DNA from: Balanoglossus misakiensis
Taxonomy: Eukaryota; Hemichordata
NCBI GenBank assembly: GCA_040954595.2
Contig: CM082580.2
Span: forward strand, 7,750,001 to 7,814,000
Length of the DNA: 64,000 nucleotides
Direction: 5' to 3'
Part shown: in pieces, positions 39,141 to 50,314 of the stretch
Numbering within the stretch: position 1 is the stretch's first letter
Layout: each line of letters opens with the position of its first letter
The notes under the pieces: generated by a model
The model's database searches: none
What the model saw: the letters and a program-made list of their open reading frames with translations, nothing else
Told to the model about the DNA's origin: nothing
Translations under genes and position numbers: made by a program

Positions 39141-41303
39141 ATGACAGAAGAATTGTCAACACAGTTAAGTACTGATATCCCATTTTCAGAAACTAGCGAT
39201 GATGATGTAAGCAGGTTTAGCGATGGGGATTTTGATTCCTTGACGAGGGATGAACATGAGTTCATTCATTTTTCATTGGTGGATTTTACCACTGTTTCAC
39301 CCGGTTTTTTAGTTTTTGGTAGCCCGCCAAAATCAGTGAAAGTTCGGGGTTCTCTGCTGAAAAATCTTGCGTTTTGGCGCCAACACGCACCGCCGTCTAT
39401 TGTTAGTGTGGTCCAGTTTGGCTACAAATTGCCACTTTTGTCTTTTCCCGCGCCCATGTTTTCTCAGAACAATCGTTCTGCGCTGGTACATCGTGATTTC
39501 GTGGAATTTTCCATTCTCGATTTTTTAGATACGGGGGCTATCGAAGAAGTGCCTTCACAGCCATATGTTTGCAATCCCATCTCAGTTTCAGTCAGTAGGG
39601 AGGGAAAGAAAAGGTTTATTTTGGATCTAAGGAGAGTTAATCTCTTTTTGTACAAGAACAAGTTTAAGTGTGAAGACCTCAGGGTGGCCAAGGAATTTCT
39701 TGGTTCAGGTAAATTCTTGTTCAAGTTCGATCTCAAGTCAGGATATCATCATGTCGAAATTTTCCCGGAGCACCGTAAGTTTCTTGGTTTCGCCTGGGAT
39801 TTTGATGAAGGCAGAAGATATTTCAAATTCTGTGTTTTGCCTTTCGGCCTAGCTACAGGCCCGTATATTTTTACCAAGTTACTTCGTCCAATTGTCAGGA
39901 AGTGGAGAGGAGAAGGTAAGTCAATAGCGGTCTTTATTGATGATGGGCTGGGGGCCGCTGGTCCCTTTGAAAAAGCCTTAAAGGAAGCGGAACAGGTGAG
40001 ATCAGATCTGGCAAAATTTGGCTTTATTACAAGTGAGCACAAATGCATATGGTTTCCTGTGCAAGTTTTGACATGGCTAGGCAATGTCATAAACATGGTA
40101 GAAGGTAAGTTGTTCATAACGATCGATAGAATCAGTAGATTGTTGAATTCAATTCAGAATTTGCTGGAGTTTACTAGATGCAATGCTTCAGTTCCTGTAC
40201 GTAGACTAGCCCATGTGGTAGGGCAGATCATTTCCATGAGGTCAGGTGTAGGTAATATCACATTGCTTATGACACGTCATCTGTATTTTGTGATCTGCAA
40301 CAGACAATCCTGGAACAGTTTTGTTGGGTTGACAAAGCCTGCCATTAATGAACTAGAATTTTGGCAGGCAAATCTAGGTAAGTTAAATGGCATGCCACTT
40401 TGGAATTGTTCCAAAGCAGAATCGGTCATATACTCGGACGCATCGCAAAATGCATATGGAGGTTATATTGTTGAACACAGTAATGTGGTAGCTCACGGTA
40501 ACTGGAGCACATATGAGTCGGAACAGAGTTCCACCTGGCGAGAATTACAAGCAGTGTATAAAGTGCTGTTATCTATAGCCAGTTTTGTTGCGGGACGGCA
40601 CGTCAAGTGGTTTACTGATAACCAAAACGTAGTGACAATTGTCAATAAGGGCAGTATGAAACCTGAGCTACAGAAGATAGCTCTGGCAATTTTTGCAGTT
40701 TGCATGCAGTTTGGGATTTCAATCGAGCCAGAGTGGGTGCCTAGATCAGCCAATGAGCGTGCAGATTACATAAGCAAGCTTGTGGATACAGACGATTGGT
40801 CAGTAAACTTGCGTTATTTTAAACTGTTGAGCAAGCATTGGGGACCGTTCCGGGTAGATAGATTTGCATCATCATACAATGCTAAGTGCGCGATCTTCAA
40901 TTCCCGGTTTTGGTGTCCTAATACAGCAGCAATGGATGCTTTTACACAAGATTGGGGGTCAGAGGTCAACTGGTTGGTACCACCTACATATCTAATAGGC
41001 AGGACATTAAGGCACCTCCAATTCTGCAAGGGAAAGGGAGCTTTGGTAATCCCGCTGTGGAGATCGGCCTATTTTTGGCCTTTGATTTGCCCTGATGGGG
41101 TGCATTTAGCTCCGTTCATACATGATTGGTTAGAATTACCAAGCAATGATCCATTACTTTTCCTGCCAGGTAAGGGCAGAAATTCAGTCTTCGGTGGAAG
41201 ACCACTCAGTTTTAGAGTGCTTGCATTGTGGATAGATTTCAGCATTCCATGTCGAATGTTCAATAAGGAATTTTCCACAGTTTACATGGGCAAGATGTGT
41301 TGA
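39141..41303 (+). CDS. Ngaro ORF2: reverse transcriptase - RNase H
   Basis: 720 codons, uninterrupted. The RT region includes RFILDLRRVN, KFLFKFDLKSGYHHV, LPFGLATGPYIFTKL and the catalytic box VFIDDGLG (about residue 265), where FIDD replaces the commoner Y-x-DD. The RNase H region follows, with VIYSDAS (about 432), TWRELQAV (about 466) and WFTDNQ (about 492) supplying the acidic residues. The gene starts 10 bases after the ORF1 stop, so reinitiation or a similar mechanism would be needed for expression. It would copy the element RNA into DNA. No stop or frameshift is visible. Confidence 0.93.
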   Translation: MTEELSTQLSTDIPFSETSDDDVSRFSDGDFDSLTRDEHEFIHFSLVDFTTVSPGFLVFGSPPKSVKVRGSLLKNLAFWRQHAPPSIVSVVQFGYKLPLLSFPAPMFSQNNRSALVHRDFVEFSILDFLDTGAIEEVPSQPYVCNPISVSVSREGKKRFILDLRRVNLFLYKNKFKCEDLRVAKEFLGSGKFLFKFDLKSGYHHVEIFPEHRKFLGFAWDFDEGRRYFKFCVLPFGLATGPYIFTKLLRPIVRKWRGEGKSIAVFIDDGLGAAGPFEKALKEAEQVRSDLAKFGFITSEHKCIWFPVQVLTWLGNVINMVEGKLFITIDRISRLLNSIQNLLEFTRCNASVPVRRLAHVVGQIISMRSGVGNITLLMTRHLYFVICNRQSWNSFVGLTKPAINELEFWQANLGKLNGMPLWNCSKAESVIYSDASQNAYGGYIVEHSNVVAHGNWSTYESEQSSTWRELQAVYKVLLSIASFVAGRHVKWFTDNQNVVTIVNKGSMKPELQKIALAIFAVCMQFGISIEPEWVPRSANERADYISKLVDTDDWSVNLRYFKLLSKHWGPFRVDRFASSYNAKCAIFNSRFWCPNTAAMDAFTQDWGSEVNWLVPPTYLIGRTLRHLQFCKGKGALVIPLWRSAYFWPLICPDGVHLAPFIHDWLELPSNDPLLFLPGKGRNSVFGGRPLSFRVLALWIDFSIPCRMFNKEFSTVYMGKMC

Positions 41304-41411
41304 CTGTTCCCCATAGTGGGAGGCTCTAGTGACCAGTCTAAGAAAGGGTCCATAGAAGCCTGATACTTCTGCTTGCCATCCGATGGGAACTATGGCGTTA
41401 AGTTGTAAGAA

Positions 41412-42461
41412 TTGATCACTCAAAATTTTATTTTTGCAGAAGCGGATGTGTTTGACCATGGAATATGGAAAGAATTTAGTAATCTGGAAGATCCAGAGCT
41501 GCAACAACTGGTGAAGCACCTCCCAAGTATTGCCATGGCTTCACGAGCAGACTCTACTGTCAAGTTGTATACAAACGCTTTCCAGAAATGGGCCACCTTT
41601 GCGGTCAAACATTCTTTTCCAGTTGTTCCTGCAGAAGCCTCACATGTTGCTTTGTATTTGAGTGGGCTTATTCAGAATTCGATTCAGGGAGGGAATACTA
41701 GACATTCAGTGGAAACTGCTGTTTACAGTATTCAGTGGGTACATCATACATCAGGTTTAACTTCTCCCACGCAGCATCCATTCGTTAAGAATTTAGTGGA
41801 ATCAGCTAAGCGGTTGCTTGGGAGACCTGTGAGCAAAAAAGAAGCAGTCACTCCACAAATCCTCACAAATGTAGTGGAATTCTTCAAAGATTCCCATTCT
41901 CTGCGTGATATAAGAGACATCTGTCTTATTCTTGTTGCATTTGCTGGTTTTCTTAGATTTAGTGATGTTATTAACATTAAGAGATCTCACATTGCATTTT
42001 CTTCTTCACATGTTTCGATCGTCATTGACAAAAGCAAGAATGACCAATACAAGAAGGGCAATATTGTTCACATTGCCAAAACAGGTAAACTCACCTGTCC
42101 TGTTACATATCTTGAGAGGTATTTGAGTGTTTCTGGCATTCCAGCAGATTCTTCCTGTTACATTTTTCGGCCTTTGTTTGCTTCCAAAGGCATCGTTTCA
42201 TTGGTACATACTAACAAACATCTTAGTTATACCAGGGTAAGAGAGTTGGTGCATGAAAAACTAAAAGTGGCAGTTTCAGATGTCCACGCTTTTGGCACAC
42301 ACTCTCTGCGTATTGGAGGGGCGACCACAGCAGCAAAAGCTGGGGTACCTTCTCATAGGTTAATGAGACACGGTAGATGGCGTTCAGTAACAGCCAAAGA
42401 CGGCTACATTCAAGAGAGCATTTCTGAGGCTCTTTCGGTTTCTAAAACGTTGGGAGTTTAG
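41412..42461 (+). CDS. Ngaro ORF3: tyrosine recombinase
   Basis: 349 codons. The catalytic set of the phage-integrase/tyrosine recombinase fold is visible: Arg in GFLRFSDV (about residue 180), H-x-x-R in THSLRIGG (about 297), HGRW (about 320) and the Tyr in DGYIQES (about 331). The N-terminal half is helical, like the SAM-like core-binding domain. In DIRS-order elements this enzyme integrates a circular DNA intermediate without target-site duplication. The ORF begins about 110 bases after ORF2 and ends about 60 bases before repeat B1. No damage is seen. Confidence 0.93.
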   Translation: MITQNFIFAEADVFDHGIWKEFSNLEDPELQQLVKHLPSIAMASRADSTVKLYTNAFQKWATFAVKHSFPVVPAEASHVALYLSGLIQNSIQGGNTRHSVETAVYSIQWVHHTSGLTSPTQHPFVKNLVESAKRLLGRPVSKKEAVTPQILTNVVEFFKDSHSLRDIRDICLILVAFAGFLRFSDVINIKRSHIAFSSSHVSIVIDKSKNDQYKKGNIVHIAKTGKLTCPVTYLERYLSVSGIPADSSCYIFRPLFASKGIVSLVHTNKHLSYTRVRELVHEKLKVAVSDVHAFGTHSLRIGGATTAAKAGVPSHRLMRHGRWRSVTAKDGYIQESISEALSVSKTLGV

Positions 42462-42523
42462 TTTTAAAGGGTTGTCATTCTTTAGAGTTTGCCTTCACTT
42501 TCTTCCCCCTTCTGTGTGCAAGT

Positions 42524-42623
42524 CTATTGTTGTAATAAAGTTGCGGTGGTAGCGTAGCCACACACAGTAAAACTTGTGGTATGGCCTGTGTATTGTGTAT
42601 TAGCCCAGGAGAAGAGACAAAAC
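42524..42623 (+). repeat. Ngaro internal repeat B1
   Basis: 100 bases starting CTATTGTTGTAATAAAG, identical to 42935-43034, ending directly at the start of A2. The AATAAA inside could act as a polyadenylation signal for element RNA. Confidence 0.93.
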
Positions 42624-42785
42624 ATGTTATTTCTCAAGGTACAACGTATAGAGAGAAATAAATGTTTTGTTGTTTCGTGAGGGCGCTGTTTATGGGAGTA
42701 TGAATATCAAGTAGGTGGGGTTAATCAGGTCAGTCTACGCGCTACCACCGGCCAGTCAAGTCGCCTTGTGATCCGTTAAATTTTT
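42624..42785 (+). repeat. Ngaro internal repeat A2
   Basis: Second, identical copy of the 162-base A repeat, directly joined to B1. The B1-A2 joint recreates the sequence expected where the element's right end (B2) meets its left end (A1) in a circle. Confidence 0.95.
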
Positions 42786-42846
42786 TAGTTTCTTTTCTTT
42801 TCTGTTTTGGTTCAGGGACCCAACGCTTTTTCAGAGGAATTTTCCC

Positions 42847-42854
42847 TATAAAAG
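42847..42854 (+). promoter_or_regulatory. TATA-like motif in the A2-B2 spacer
   Basis: TATAAAAG within the 149-base spacer (42786-42934) between repeats A2 and B2, flanked by a pyrimidine-rich run. Could belong to a promoter active when the element is circular, or be chance. Confidence 0.2.
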
Positions 42855-42934
42855 GGTTTTATAAGCTCTGTTTTTTAGGGCGGGGTCTAGGCGTATTTTC
42901 TGAGCTGCCATGTAAGAGTTCATTTGTTGTATCA

Positions 42935-43034
42935 CTATTGTTGTAATAAAGTTGCGGTGGTAGCGTAGCCACACACAGTAAAACTTGTGGTATGGCCTGT
43001 GTATTGTGTATTAGCCCAGGAGAAGAGACAAAAC
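42935..43034 (+). repeat. Ngaro right terminal repeat B2
   Basis: Identical 100-base copy of B1, ending GAAGAGACAAAAC at 43034. This marks the right border of the element, 111 bases before the WDR4 start codon. Confidence 0.93.
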
Positions 43035-43145
43035 CTGTGTGTTGAGCGACTACACTTAATATGGACATACTGTAACCATGGAGATAGCTTCATGCTGTAA
43101 CTAACCTCACCAGAGGAGAGTTTTGCGAAACAAACTAACAAAAAC

Positions 43146-46100
43146 ATGGCTGCCATCATAACCAAGGAAGATTTTTTGGTTTGTCTGAATGGAAGGCGCT
43201 TTAAAGTTTATGAAAGGGGGTAAGTGACAACATTGTCAACCGTCGAATCCGAGCAAAGTTATGTGGACAATTTTGGGGGAGATATCGACGCCACTCAATC
43301 CGATAACTCGCTTCATACCGCCCGTTGCCTTTCGCCATCCACGCTGCATTGCACGTGTGCATATGTTGCCTATTGTAGGCTCAGCCAGCGGCTGTCAACC
43401 CGGTGGTTGACAACAGACTGACGATATGGCGAAGTATACACTGTATACAGTGCATCTATCGTTTCTGTTGTATAAACCCGTTTCCGATTATCGCAGCCCG
43501 TACTGTCAGCGTGTTTGTGTCCCCAGCCGGCAGCGCACTGGCGGAGATCCCGATGGACCCGAACGAACGATTTATGCAAACAAACTACGAGGGCGTCCTC
43601 CAAGCAACTTCGTTTCCAACACATGTGGGAGCTTAGCCAATTAAAAAAAATATATAGTCTGTTTGTGACAATGCCATCTTTTTGTCAACAACATTGTCCT
43701 ACTGAATTACCAGATTTATCTAATAAGAGTTAATTGTACAATGTAGAACAAGAGATTGACAAAAACTAATGTCCTGATTTTTGACAGGGGAACAGAGCCA
43801 GTGTTTTGTAGCAGCACCACAGAGAAGGTCCCGGCTGATGATAACACTAACAAGGGAGACAAGACTGACCAAGCCACAGAGTGAGTTACAACATTCTCTT
43901 TATTTAGTCCATGTAGAAAGTGAATGGTGGCATACATAGTATGGATGGTAACAGCTGTTTAACTGAAAACAGAATGTTTCAGCCATCAGTTGACAAGTAT
44001 TCAGACATGAAAATGTATTATAATTATTGAAGGCCATAGGTTACAGCACTTCATGTAGGTGTATAATAATGTTATTATTCAGCATTTCTTTATCCATTGA
44101 CATTTTTTTCACATGATTTGTCTGCCTCTACAGCGATGACAACGGTGTTGGTAAAATACTGGCGCATGGTTTTGCTAAGAGTGCCGGATACTTTGCTGTG
44201 TGCGATGATTGCAAACAGCTGAAGATTTGGGAAACAGGGTCATGGAAATTACACAGTGTAAGGTACAAATAGGAAAATACAAATTAACTACTGAAAATAT
44301 CTGTATTTAGATCTTCTAAAAGTAAAAAAACTACCAAACTCAAAAAGGTTAAAAGTATGTGGACATTTTTTGACAATGAACAAGACGTATTTTTAAAGTG
44401 TTTATTGCGCTCCCAAAAATGCATGAGAGTATAGAAATTTTGATTTGTGACTGGCAGTATAAGTTTGGAAAGACTAGGTATCTTTCTCAAGTCGCGTTCT
44501 TCAAAATCTTCTCTCCCAAAATTGCTTGGTTATTTTTTTTTCTTCAGGACTGTTGCCAAGCGATGTACAGCACTGACGTTTACAAACCGAGAAGATAGTG
44601 TCTTGGTCGCCGACAAAGCAGGAGACGTCTACCAGTTCTCGATGTCCGAAGCAGATAAACCCGGAGAACTAATCCTTGGACATCTGTCCATGCTGCTTGA
44701 TGTCGTAAGCCATTTGTTCCTTTGTTTGTTCATTCATTCATTCACCCAATGTCCTTTCCATTGCCAACTAAAGGCTGCGGCATCATCTCCTCTCATTAAA
44801 CTTACTTTTTTATTTCCAGGCTGTATCCAGCGATGATAGATTCGTTATTACAGCGGACAGGGATGAGAAAATCCGAGTGAGTCATATCCCCAATGGATAC
44901 AACATTCACACGTACTGTCTAGGCCATACAGAGTAAGTATGTGTCATAGAATTTCACACCCAAGGATTCAGGATTAGATTTCCAAAACTGTCCACACAGC
45001 ATATCAGATGATAGGCGTACCATGTACTGGAAGATGTCCCTTCACACAGAATAATTTAATACCACACAGTTTCATTTATCACAATATTGTCTCTTTCTTG
45101 TTTCTAGTTTTGTAAGCAGACTGATTGTCCTACCATGGCAAGAAAACATTCTTCTGTCTGGCTCTGGGGTAAGATCGTCATCTTGCTTAACGCAATCTGA
45201 TTTCTTAATCAAAATCAACCAGAAGTTTCAGAATATCATGTGATACATGAATATCCAGTGTTTCATCTGGATTTCGAGTGACAATAGAAGTAGCTTTGTA
45301 TTTATTTGTGCATTCATGTTGCGCTTCATCAAGTCTGTTCGTCCTCCCACAGGACGGCACCATCAGGGCGTGGAACTACGCACAGGGTCAACTTCTACGA
45401 ACCTGCCAGTTACGCACAGAAACGGAAAACCAGAACGTGGCGGTCTCCTGCATCTCCTGCTGCGAACGGCACAGCCTGGTGGCAGTGCTGGCCGAGGGGA
45501 TCCCGGCAATCTGGGTTCTCAGAATCCGGGAGCTCGGCGGTGACGGAGCGTTGGACGTTGCAGTGGTGCGCAGACTGGACACGGACACACCTCCATTGCA
45601 TGCGCACTTCCGCGGTCAGAGTTTGTGGGTACTTCAGCCGAACAGCGACCGGACAGTTTTGTCTTACCGGTGCTGTTGTGACGATGGCGAGATAACAGTA
45701 AGTGAAAATTGTTTCATCGGCTAATTAATGAACTTATCAGCGCAATGAAGCCAAGGAAAGCACAGGTGTCCAACGTCTCGTCACGAATTTCTTGAAGTCA
45801 TCATTTCATCCTCCTTCGCTCACAGATAACTCCTCAAGGAATTCAAGAAAGAGCAGATGACAATCTACTGTGCATAATCGAAAAGGACGGGGAATTTTTC
45901 AAAGGTGAGTTACAAACGACTCAAAAACCACTTCACTTGATCACCACAGCAAACAAAAAAGCCTTAAAGAAGTTGAAGTAACCAAAATTCTTGCATTTCA
46001 GAAGGAGCAGAAGCAGAGCCATTCTACAGCCACCTGCACAAAAAAACTTTCAACAACATGCAAGATTATTTTTCAAGGAAACAACAGAGAATGGAAGAGA

Positions 46101-46174
46101 AATCAGCCAAGCAGAAGCTCCAAGAGTCAACGACAGCACCTGAGGCTAAAAAGCAAAAAGTTGACGAGTCGTGA
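43146..46174 (+). CDS. WDR4: WDR4, non-catalytic subunit of tRNA (guanine-N7) methyltransferase
   Basis: WD40 protein that pairs with METTL1 (yeast Trm82 with Trm8) to make m7G46 in tRNA; nuclear. Exons: 43146-43219, 43788-43880, 44134-44262, 44548-44704, 44820-44932, 45108-45168, 45353-45697, 45826-45904, 46002-46174. Phases close, giving 407 residues (human about 412). Family hallmarks visible: [53 protein letters not shown] and [15 protein letters not shown]. The last exon encodes a coiled, Lys/Glu-rich tail. The start ATG gives MAAIITKED and is the first in frame. The gene begins 111 bases after the right end of the Ngaro element, so the retrotransposon sits in its immediate upstream region. 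Confidence 0.96.
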
Positions 46175-46262
46175 AAACACACAGCAACTTTACATATCAA
46201 CTTATGATTTCTTGTATTTTCACATATTTTCCTCTCGGAAGACAGAAATATTTGCACCAGTA

Positions 46263-46268
46263 AATAAA
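46263..46268 (+). terminator. Candidate polyadenylation signal of WDR4
   Basis: AATAAA about 90 bases after the WDR4 stop codon, a typical distance for a short 3' UTR. Confidence 0.55.
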
Positions 46269-48382
46269 TTGTGAACTGTTGAATGATCGAATTTGAAATA
46301 GTTTTCCCGTGGTTTATTCCCCAAACGTGCAACTGAATACAGACTTTGTTGTGCAAAAAGTGGGTGTTGCATTGCTGATATCTAAGTTTGGTGAACTCTG
46401 ATATGCTAATTTTGTTCAATTATGCAGATAAGCACTGTTGATCGATATAAATGTCTGAGTGTTTACTAATTCTGCCAGTTGATGATTGGTTGGCCATTGC
46501 AGGAGAATCGTCTGCCTGGGTGCAATTTACACAATCAGAAACCAGGTGGCCGATTGTTTTCTGGAAGAGCTTGAAAAACAAATCTGCGTTCAGGCGATAC
46601 AGCCCTGGGCCCTTAGTTACAGCCTGCTCCGCACATTTGGAATGATAGTCGCCCTTCATTTTTGAGTAGCAATCTTTTTTAGGGGTTTACACATCAAAGT
46701 GATTCAATTTGTTTAGATGTTCACATAAAGCTGTAAACGATTACACCGGCTGCAAGTCCTTTTTAACCTTTGCGAGTGGGTATGATTGTAGATAAGATAA
46801 ATCAATAGTTTGATTAATTTTCACAGTTAATCGTGTCACTGGGGCCAGTCGTTCATGACACCAATTGATTGAAACACGGCCCCTCCGTGGTGGTGCAGGG
46901 ACCATGATTCGCAGTCCGTGCCATTTTACTATACTACTAGTGTATGGATGTTTGCTTAATTGCAAAATTTCGTTGAATTTGCCAACGCGTAACTCGTCAA
47001 CATGCATCCTTTTCCTTGCCAGTTGCATACCACGATGTTATATCGAGTTTAATAATAAACTTTTTATCATCGACGTAATGGAATTCTAGGCTTTCTGTCA
47101 TATCTGTCAAAGGAAATTTGCCAAATTCAAACAAAGCTGAGTACACGTATTTCTTCGCGAGGACAGTTATCTTATGCCCAGGGTACGGAACGTGACGTCA
47201 GCGGTGATCACTGATGACGTCACAGTCTCTGACAAATATGGGAGATCAACAGGTGTCTGGAGATTCAGTCTAATGCATGTTTGGCGAATGGCGTAGCTTC
47301 GGCACATGTTGCCAAGAACGCCAACAATGCGAGGCTTTTAACAGCCAAGGGTACATCTCAAAAAACATATAAAGAGCACAAAATCAGTTTAAACCCGAAT
47401 TACCGCGGTTTAGGCATACATTCTATTTTTAGTAACCGTCGATGACGGACGGACACACGGACGGCAATGTGTAAAGTTAGCACACGCGCGTTTAAAACAA
47501 ATCCCTATTTTTTTCTCGATCCTTGGCTTCGTTTTTGCATCGCGTGAATTTCCCCGTTCTACTTTCCCCCTGGTGTGACTTCTACATGGAGTCACGGTCC
47601 GGACAGTGAGCCATTTTTGCCTCGGGGGTGTCCTTCCTATATTTACCAGTTAGTGTCGTCCTGCGGGGTGGGGTTTAGCATGATTAGAATTTTTGCTCGC
47701 ACAAAACGGACAAAAACCCACTACCGACTGAGCACCTCCAAAATAAGAGTGACCCCCACGAATCCACTGATCCTCCTCCGGAGAAACTGACCAGTTCAAG
47801 GTACATGTGCTTGTTGGCCCTCAGTGCCAGCTTGGTACGACCGTTGACCATTTAACCTACTTCTACCGATGTAACCTCACCAGCCAAACTCGTTTATTAA
47901 GGGCAAGCAGGCTCCCTCTGTCAAAACATTTTCAGACTGCGCCAGGCTGGCCGACAGCCAAGCCAGCGTGCAAAAAGGACAAAACACTTTTCACTTGCGC
48001 AAGAGCTCACAAAAATACCATCTCCATCACGACACCCTTGCACTTCACCTGTCGATCCACGGGCGCACTTTTCACTTTAAGAATGTCAGATGTAACGTGA
48101 CGGGTCTCTTCTATCTGTCAGACAGCGCTGTATTACAAATTATCTCGACTAATCATTGATAACATCGCAATCTGCATCATGTCGGCCTAAAGAGCAAGAT
48201 TCCTCTATCTCTGAAACATTGGATGAATAATTATAGATATTGATTCTACATCGCATATCGTCGTGACATCCTTGTGATAAGAGGTCAGTCGTTAATGACA
48301 TCGACTGGTTATCTGGGTTGCAGTCTGCAAAACACGGCAAAGCCAAACGCCCTGATTTAATTTTCTCCGCCGGTGTGGAAAG
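46269..48382. other. Intergenic region between WDR4 and sphingomyelinase-like gene
   Basis: No recognisable gene. Short open frames (46420-46659 minus, 47575-47790 plus, 47807-48100 plus) lack family resemblance or splice context. The right part should contain the promoter and 5' UTR of the gene starting at 48383. Two TGACGT motifs near 47190-47220 are CRE-like half sites, noted only as motifs. Confidence 0.4.
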
Positions 48383-50314
48383 ATGCTTCGACGGCAGTTG
48401 TTGATCGGGATAGTCTTTCTCGGCGCCTTTTCCTCGTTCACGTCAGGTAACTGGCCCAACAGGCCTCAAAGTTTCGTCGTCTGGATTTTTTTCTTTTCTT
48501 TGGAAGTCGCCGCGTCCTCTATTCTGTAAAGGGGTGTGGACATAAATTTCGGCACTGCCGGAGAGCCACACGATTCTCTGAGATATCTACAAGAACAGTC
48601 TTTATATGCCACTGCATTGCAATAACTGTTGGATTGGCAATTGCAGCCACAACACGCGAATTCCAAACCCACAGTTCACACATCAAGTTTTATAAAGTTT
48701 AATTGATTTTAAACGTTTGCTATTTCAGCTGAGGCAGTAATATGTGAGGACCCGGTAACAGAGGAGAGGCCCACTGTTTGGATAGGTAAGTGGATAGGCC
48801 CCTCAATGTTTGTCAGCCTTCTTCCCCAAAAAATATCAGTTGTGTCTGTCTTGTCGTCGTCGTTGGCAACCGCACATCTATCCAGTGTCAATGGGTCGGA
48901 CTACAATTCCGGAGCTGATTTTTATCGTAATTTCTGCTTCCAGCTAAAGGACACCTTTATCACAGTGACTATTAAATGTCATTCGCCCTAAAAACAGTGT
49001 TTTCATATTTTATATATATTAGATGACGTGCCAGGATGCGTGGCCGACGAGACCTACTGCGAGCTGTACGGGATGGAGTACGTCTGCAGTGATGAGATCG
49101 AGTACCGCGAGGAACCGACCGAAGAACCGACTATGCCTTTCGTTTCGCCCTGGCCGTTACCCATTCCCTTGCCAGACCCTCCGGGGAAAGACCCCTTTTG
49201 TACGAACGGCACGCAGGTGCTGTGTCGGGTGGAGCCGGCCGTGGAGTTGACAGCGACCCAGGCGGCGAATGTGCTCACAGTGGTCATGTACAACATCTAC
49301 GAGCTGCGGTATTCTTTCGTGCAGGACGGCCAGCGCGAGCGCTCCTGCCGCGTCCTCTTCCGCACCTTGGAGACCACGCCCGACGTCGACGTCATCGTCT
49401 TCAACGAAGTTTTCATGGGCGGGTGCTTCGGTCAGGACGGCAAGCTTGACCTCCGCGAGCTTCTGCGTTACCATGGTTTCGTGTACACCGCCACCGTCGG
49501 CGTGGCGACGTGTCAGTTTCAGGTTGCGCCTAATGTCGAGAACGGCGGCGTTGTGGTCGCGTCGCGGTGGCCAATTTTATACGAGGAAGAAATGGTCTAC
49601 GAAAATTTTTTTGACGTCGATGGCACGTTTTTCTGCAAAGGGGCCATGTACGCTAAGATAGAGAAAACGATGGGCGAAGAAAGTCGGCTGTATCATGTCT
49701 TTGGTACGCATTTGCAAGCTTACGTCGGCGACGAAAACGACGACACCCGAGTTGCCCAGGCAACAGAACTGTACGAGTTCATGAAGACTTTTGAGATTCC
49801 CGAGAACGAACCGGTGATTTACGCTGGCGATCTGAACGCCGACGCCAAGGCCAACCCGCAGAACGCAATCGACGTTGTCAACGCCTTGCACTCAACGGTG
49901 CCGACCCTCATCGGCGAGTACGACTACACCTTCGACCGCATCGATAACGACCTGCGCCTCGAGAACGACAGCTACGTCAGTTTCCTCGACTACGTGGTCT
50001 ACAGCAACGAACACCTGCTGCCGGACGACGACCAGGCGACGACGACGACTCTCGAGGTCCTGCGCGTACGCGACGACTGGTTTGACATGTGCCAGCAGAG
50101 CCCTCGCCGCAGGTACGTCTACCCGAACACAGAGGACTGCTGGGATACCGCCAGTGTGGGCGACCTCTCCGACCACTATTCTGTCAGGGCAGTTCTGTAC
50201 TACCCAGAAGAAGTACCCACCCTACCCGGCAACGTCGGGATACAACTAACCATGAATACGATGCTGCTCTTGATTACTCCATTTCTCCTTGTCCTCTTTG
50301 GACTCGGGCAATGA
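48383..50314 (+). CDS. Secreted bacterial-type sphingomyelinase C-like phosphodiesterase
   Basis: Exons 48383-48446, 48729-48785, 49023-50314; about 470 residues. Residues 1-21 are a signal peptide (hydrophobic LLIGIVFLGAF core). A Cys-containing, Pro/Glu-rich spacer follows, then an endonuclease/exonuclease/phosphatase fold from about 120. Residues matching the Bacillus-type sphingomyelinase active site are all present: Asn131 (MYNIY), Glu169 (FNEVF), His270 (GTHLQA), Asp310/Asn312 (GDLNA) and Asp424-His425 (SDHYS); ENGGVVVASRWPI and FLDYVVYS also fit. Family members hydrolyse sphingomyelin to ceramide and phosphocholine using Mg2+. The C-terminus ends in a hydrophobic stretch (TMLLLITPFLLVLFGLG), suggesting a GPI or membrane anchor. 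The catalytic domain lies in one GC-rich exon. It converges on the GST omega gene 434 bases away. Substrate is inferred from the family. Confidence 0.85.

Larger units (their letters stand above)
38225..43034 (+). mobile_element. Ngaro-type (DIRS order) tyrosine-recombinase retrotransposon
   Basis: A 4.8-kb element with split direct repeats in the order A1 - ORFs - B1 - A2 - spacer - B2, the layout known for Ngaro elements. A1 (38225-38386) and A2 (42624-42785) are identical over 162 bases. B1 (42524-42623) and B2 (42935-43034) are identical over 100 bases. B1 abuts A2 exactly, matching the junction expected if the two element ends (B2 then A1) were joined in a circle. Inside are a gag-like ORF with a zinc knuckle (broken), an RT/RNase H ORF and a tyrosine recombinase ORF. 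No integrase of the DDE type, protease or methyltransferase is seen. No target duplication is expected or found. Repeat identity suggests recent insertion. Confidence 0.95.

Noticed and set aside
45306-45695. 129-codon alternative + frame over WDR4 exon
   Set aside because: Out-of-frame reading of the 45353-45697 exon; the true frame joins in phase with both neighbours and matches WDR4.
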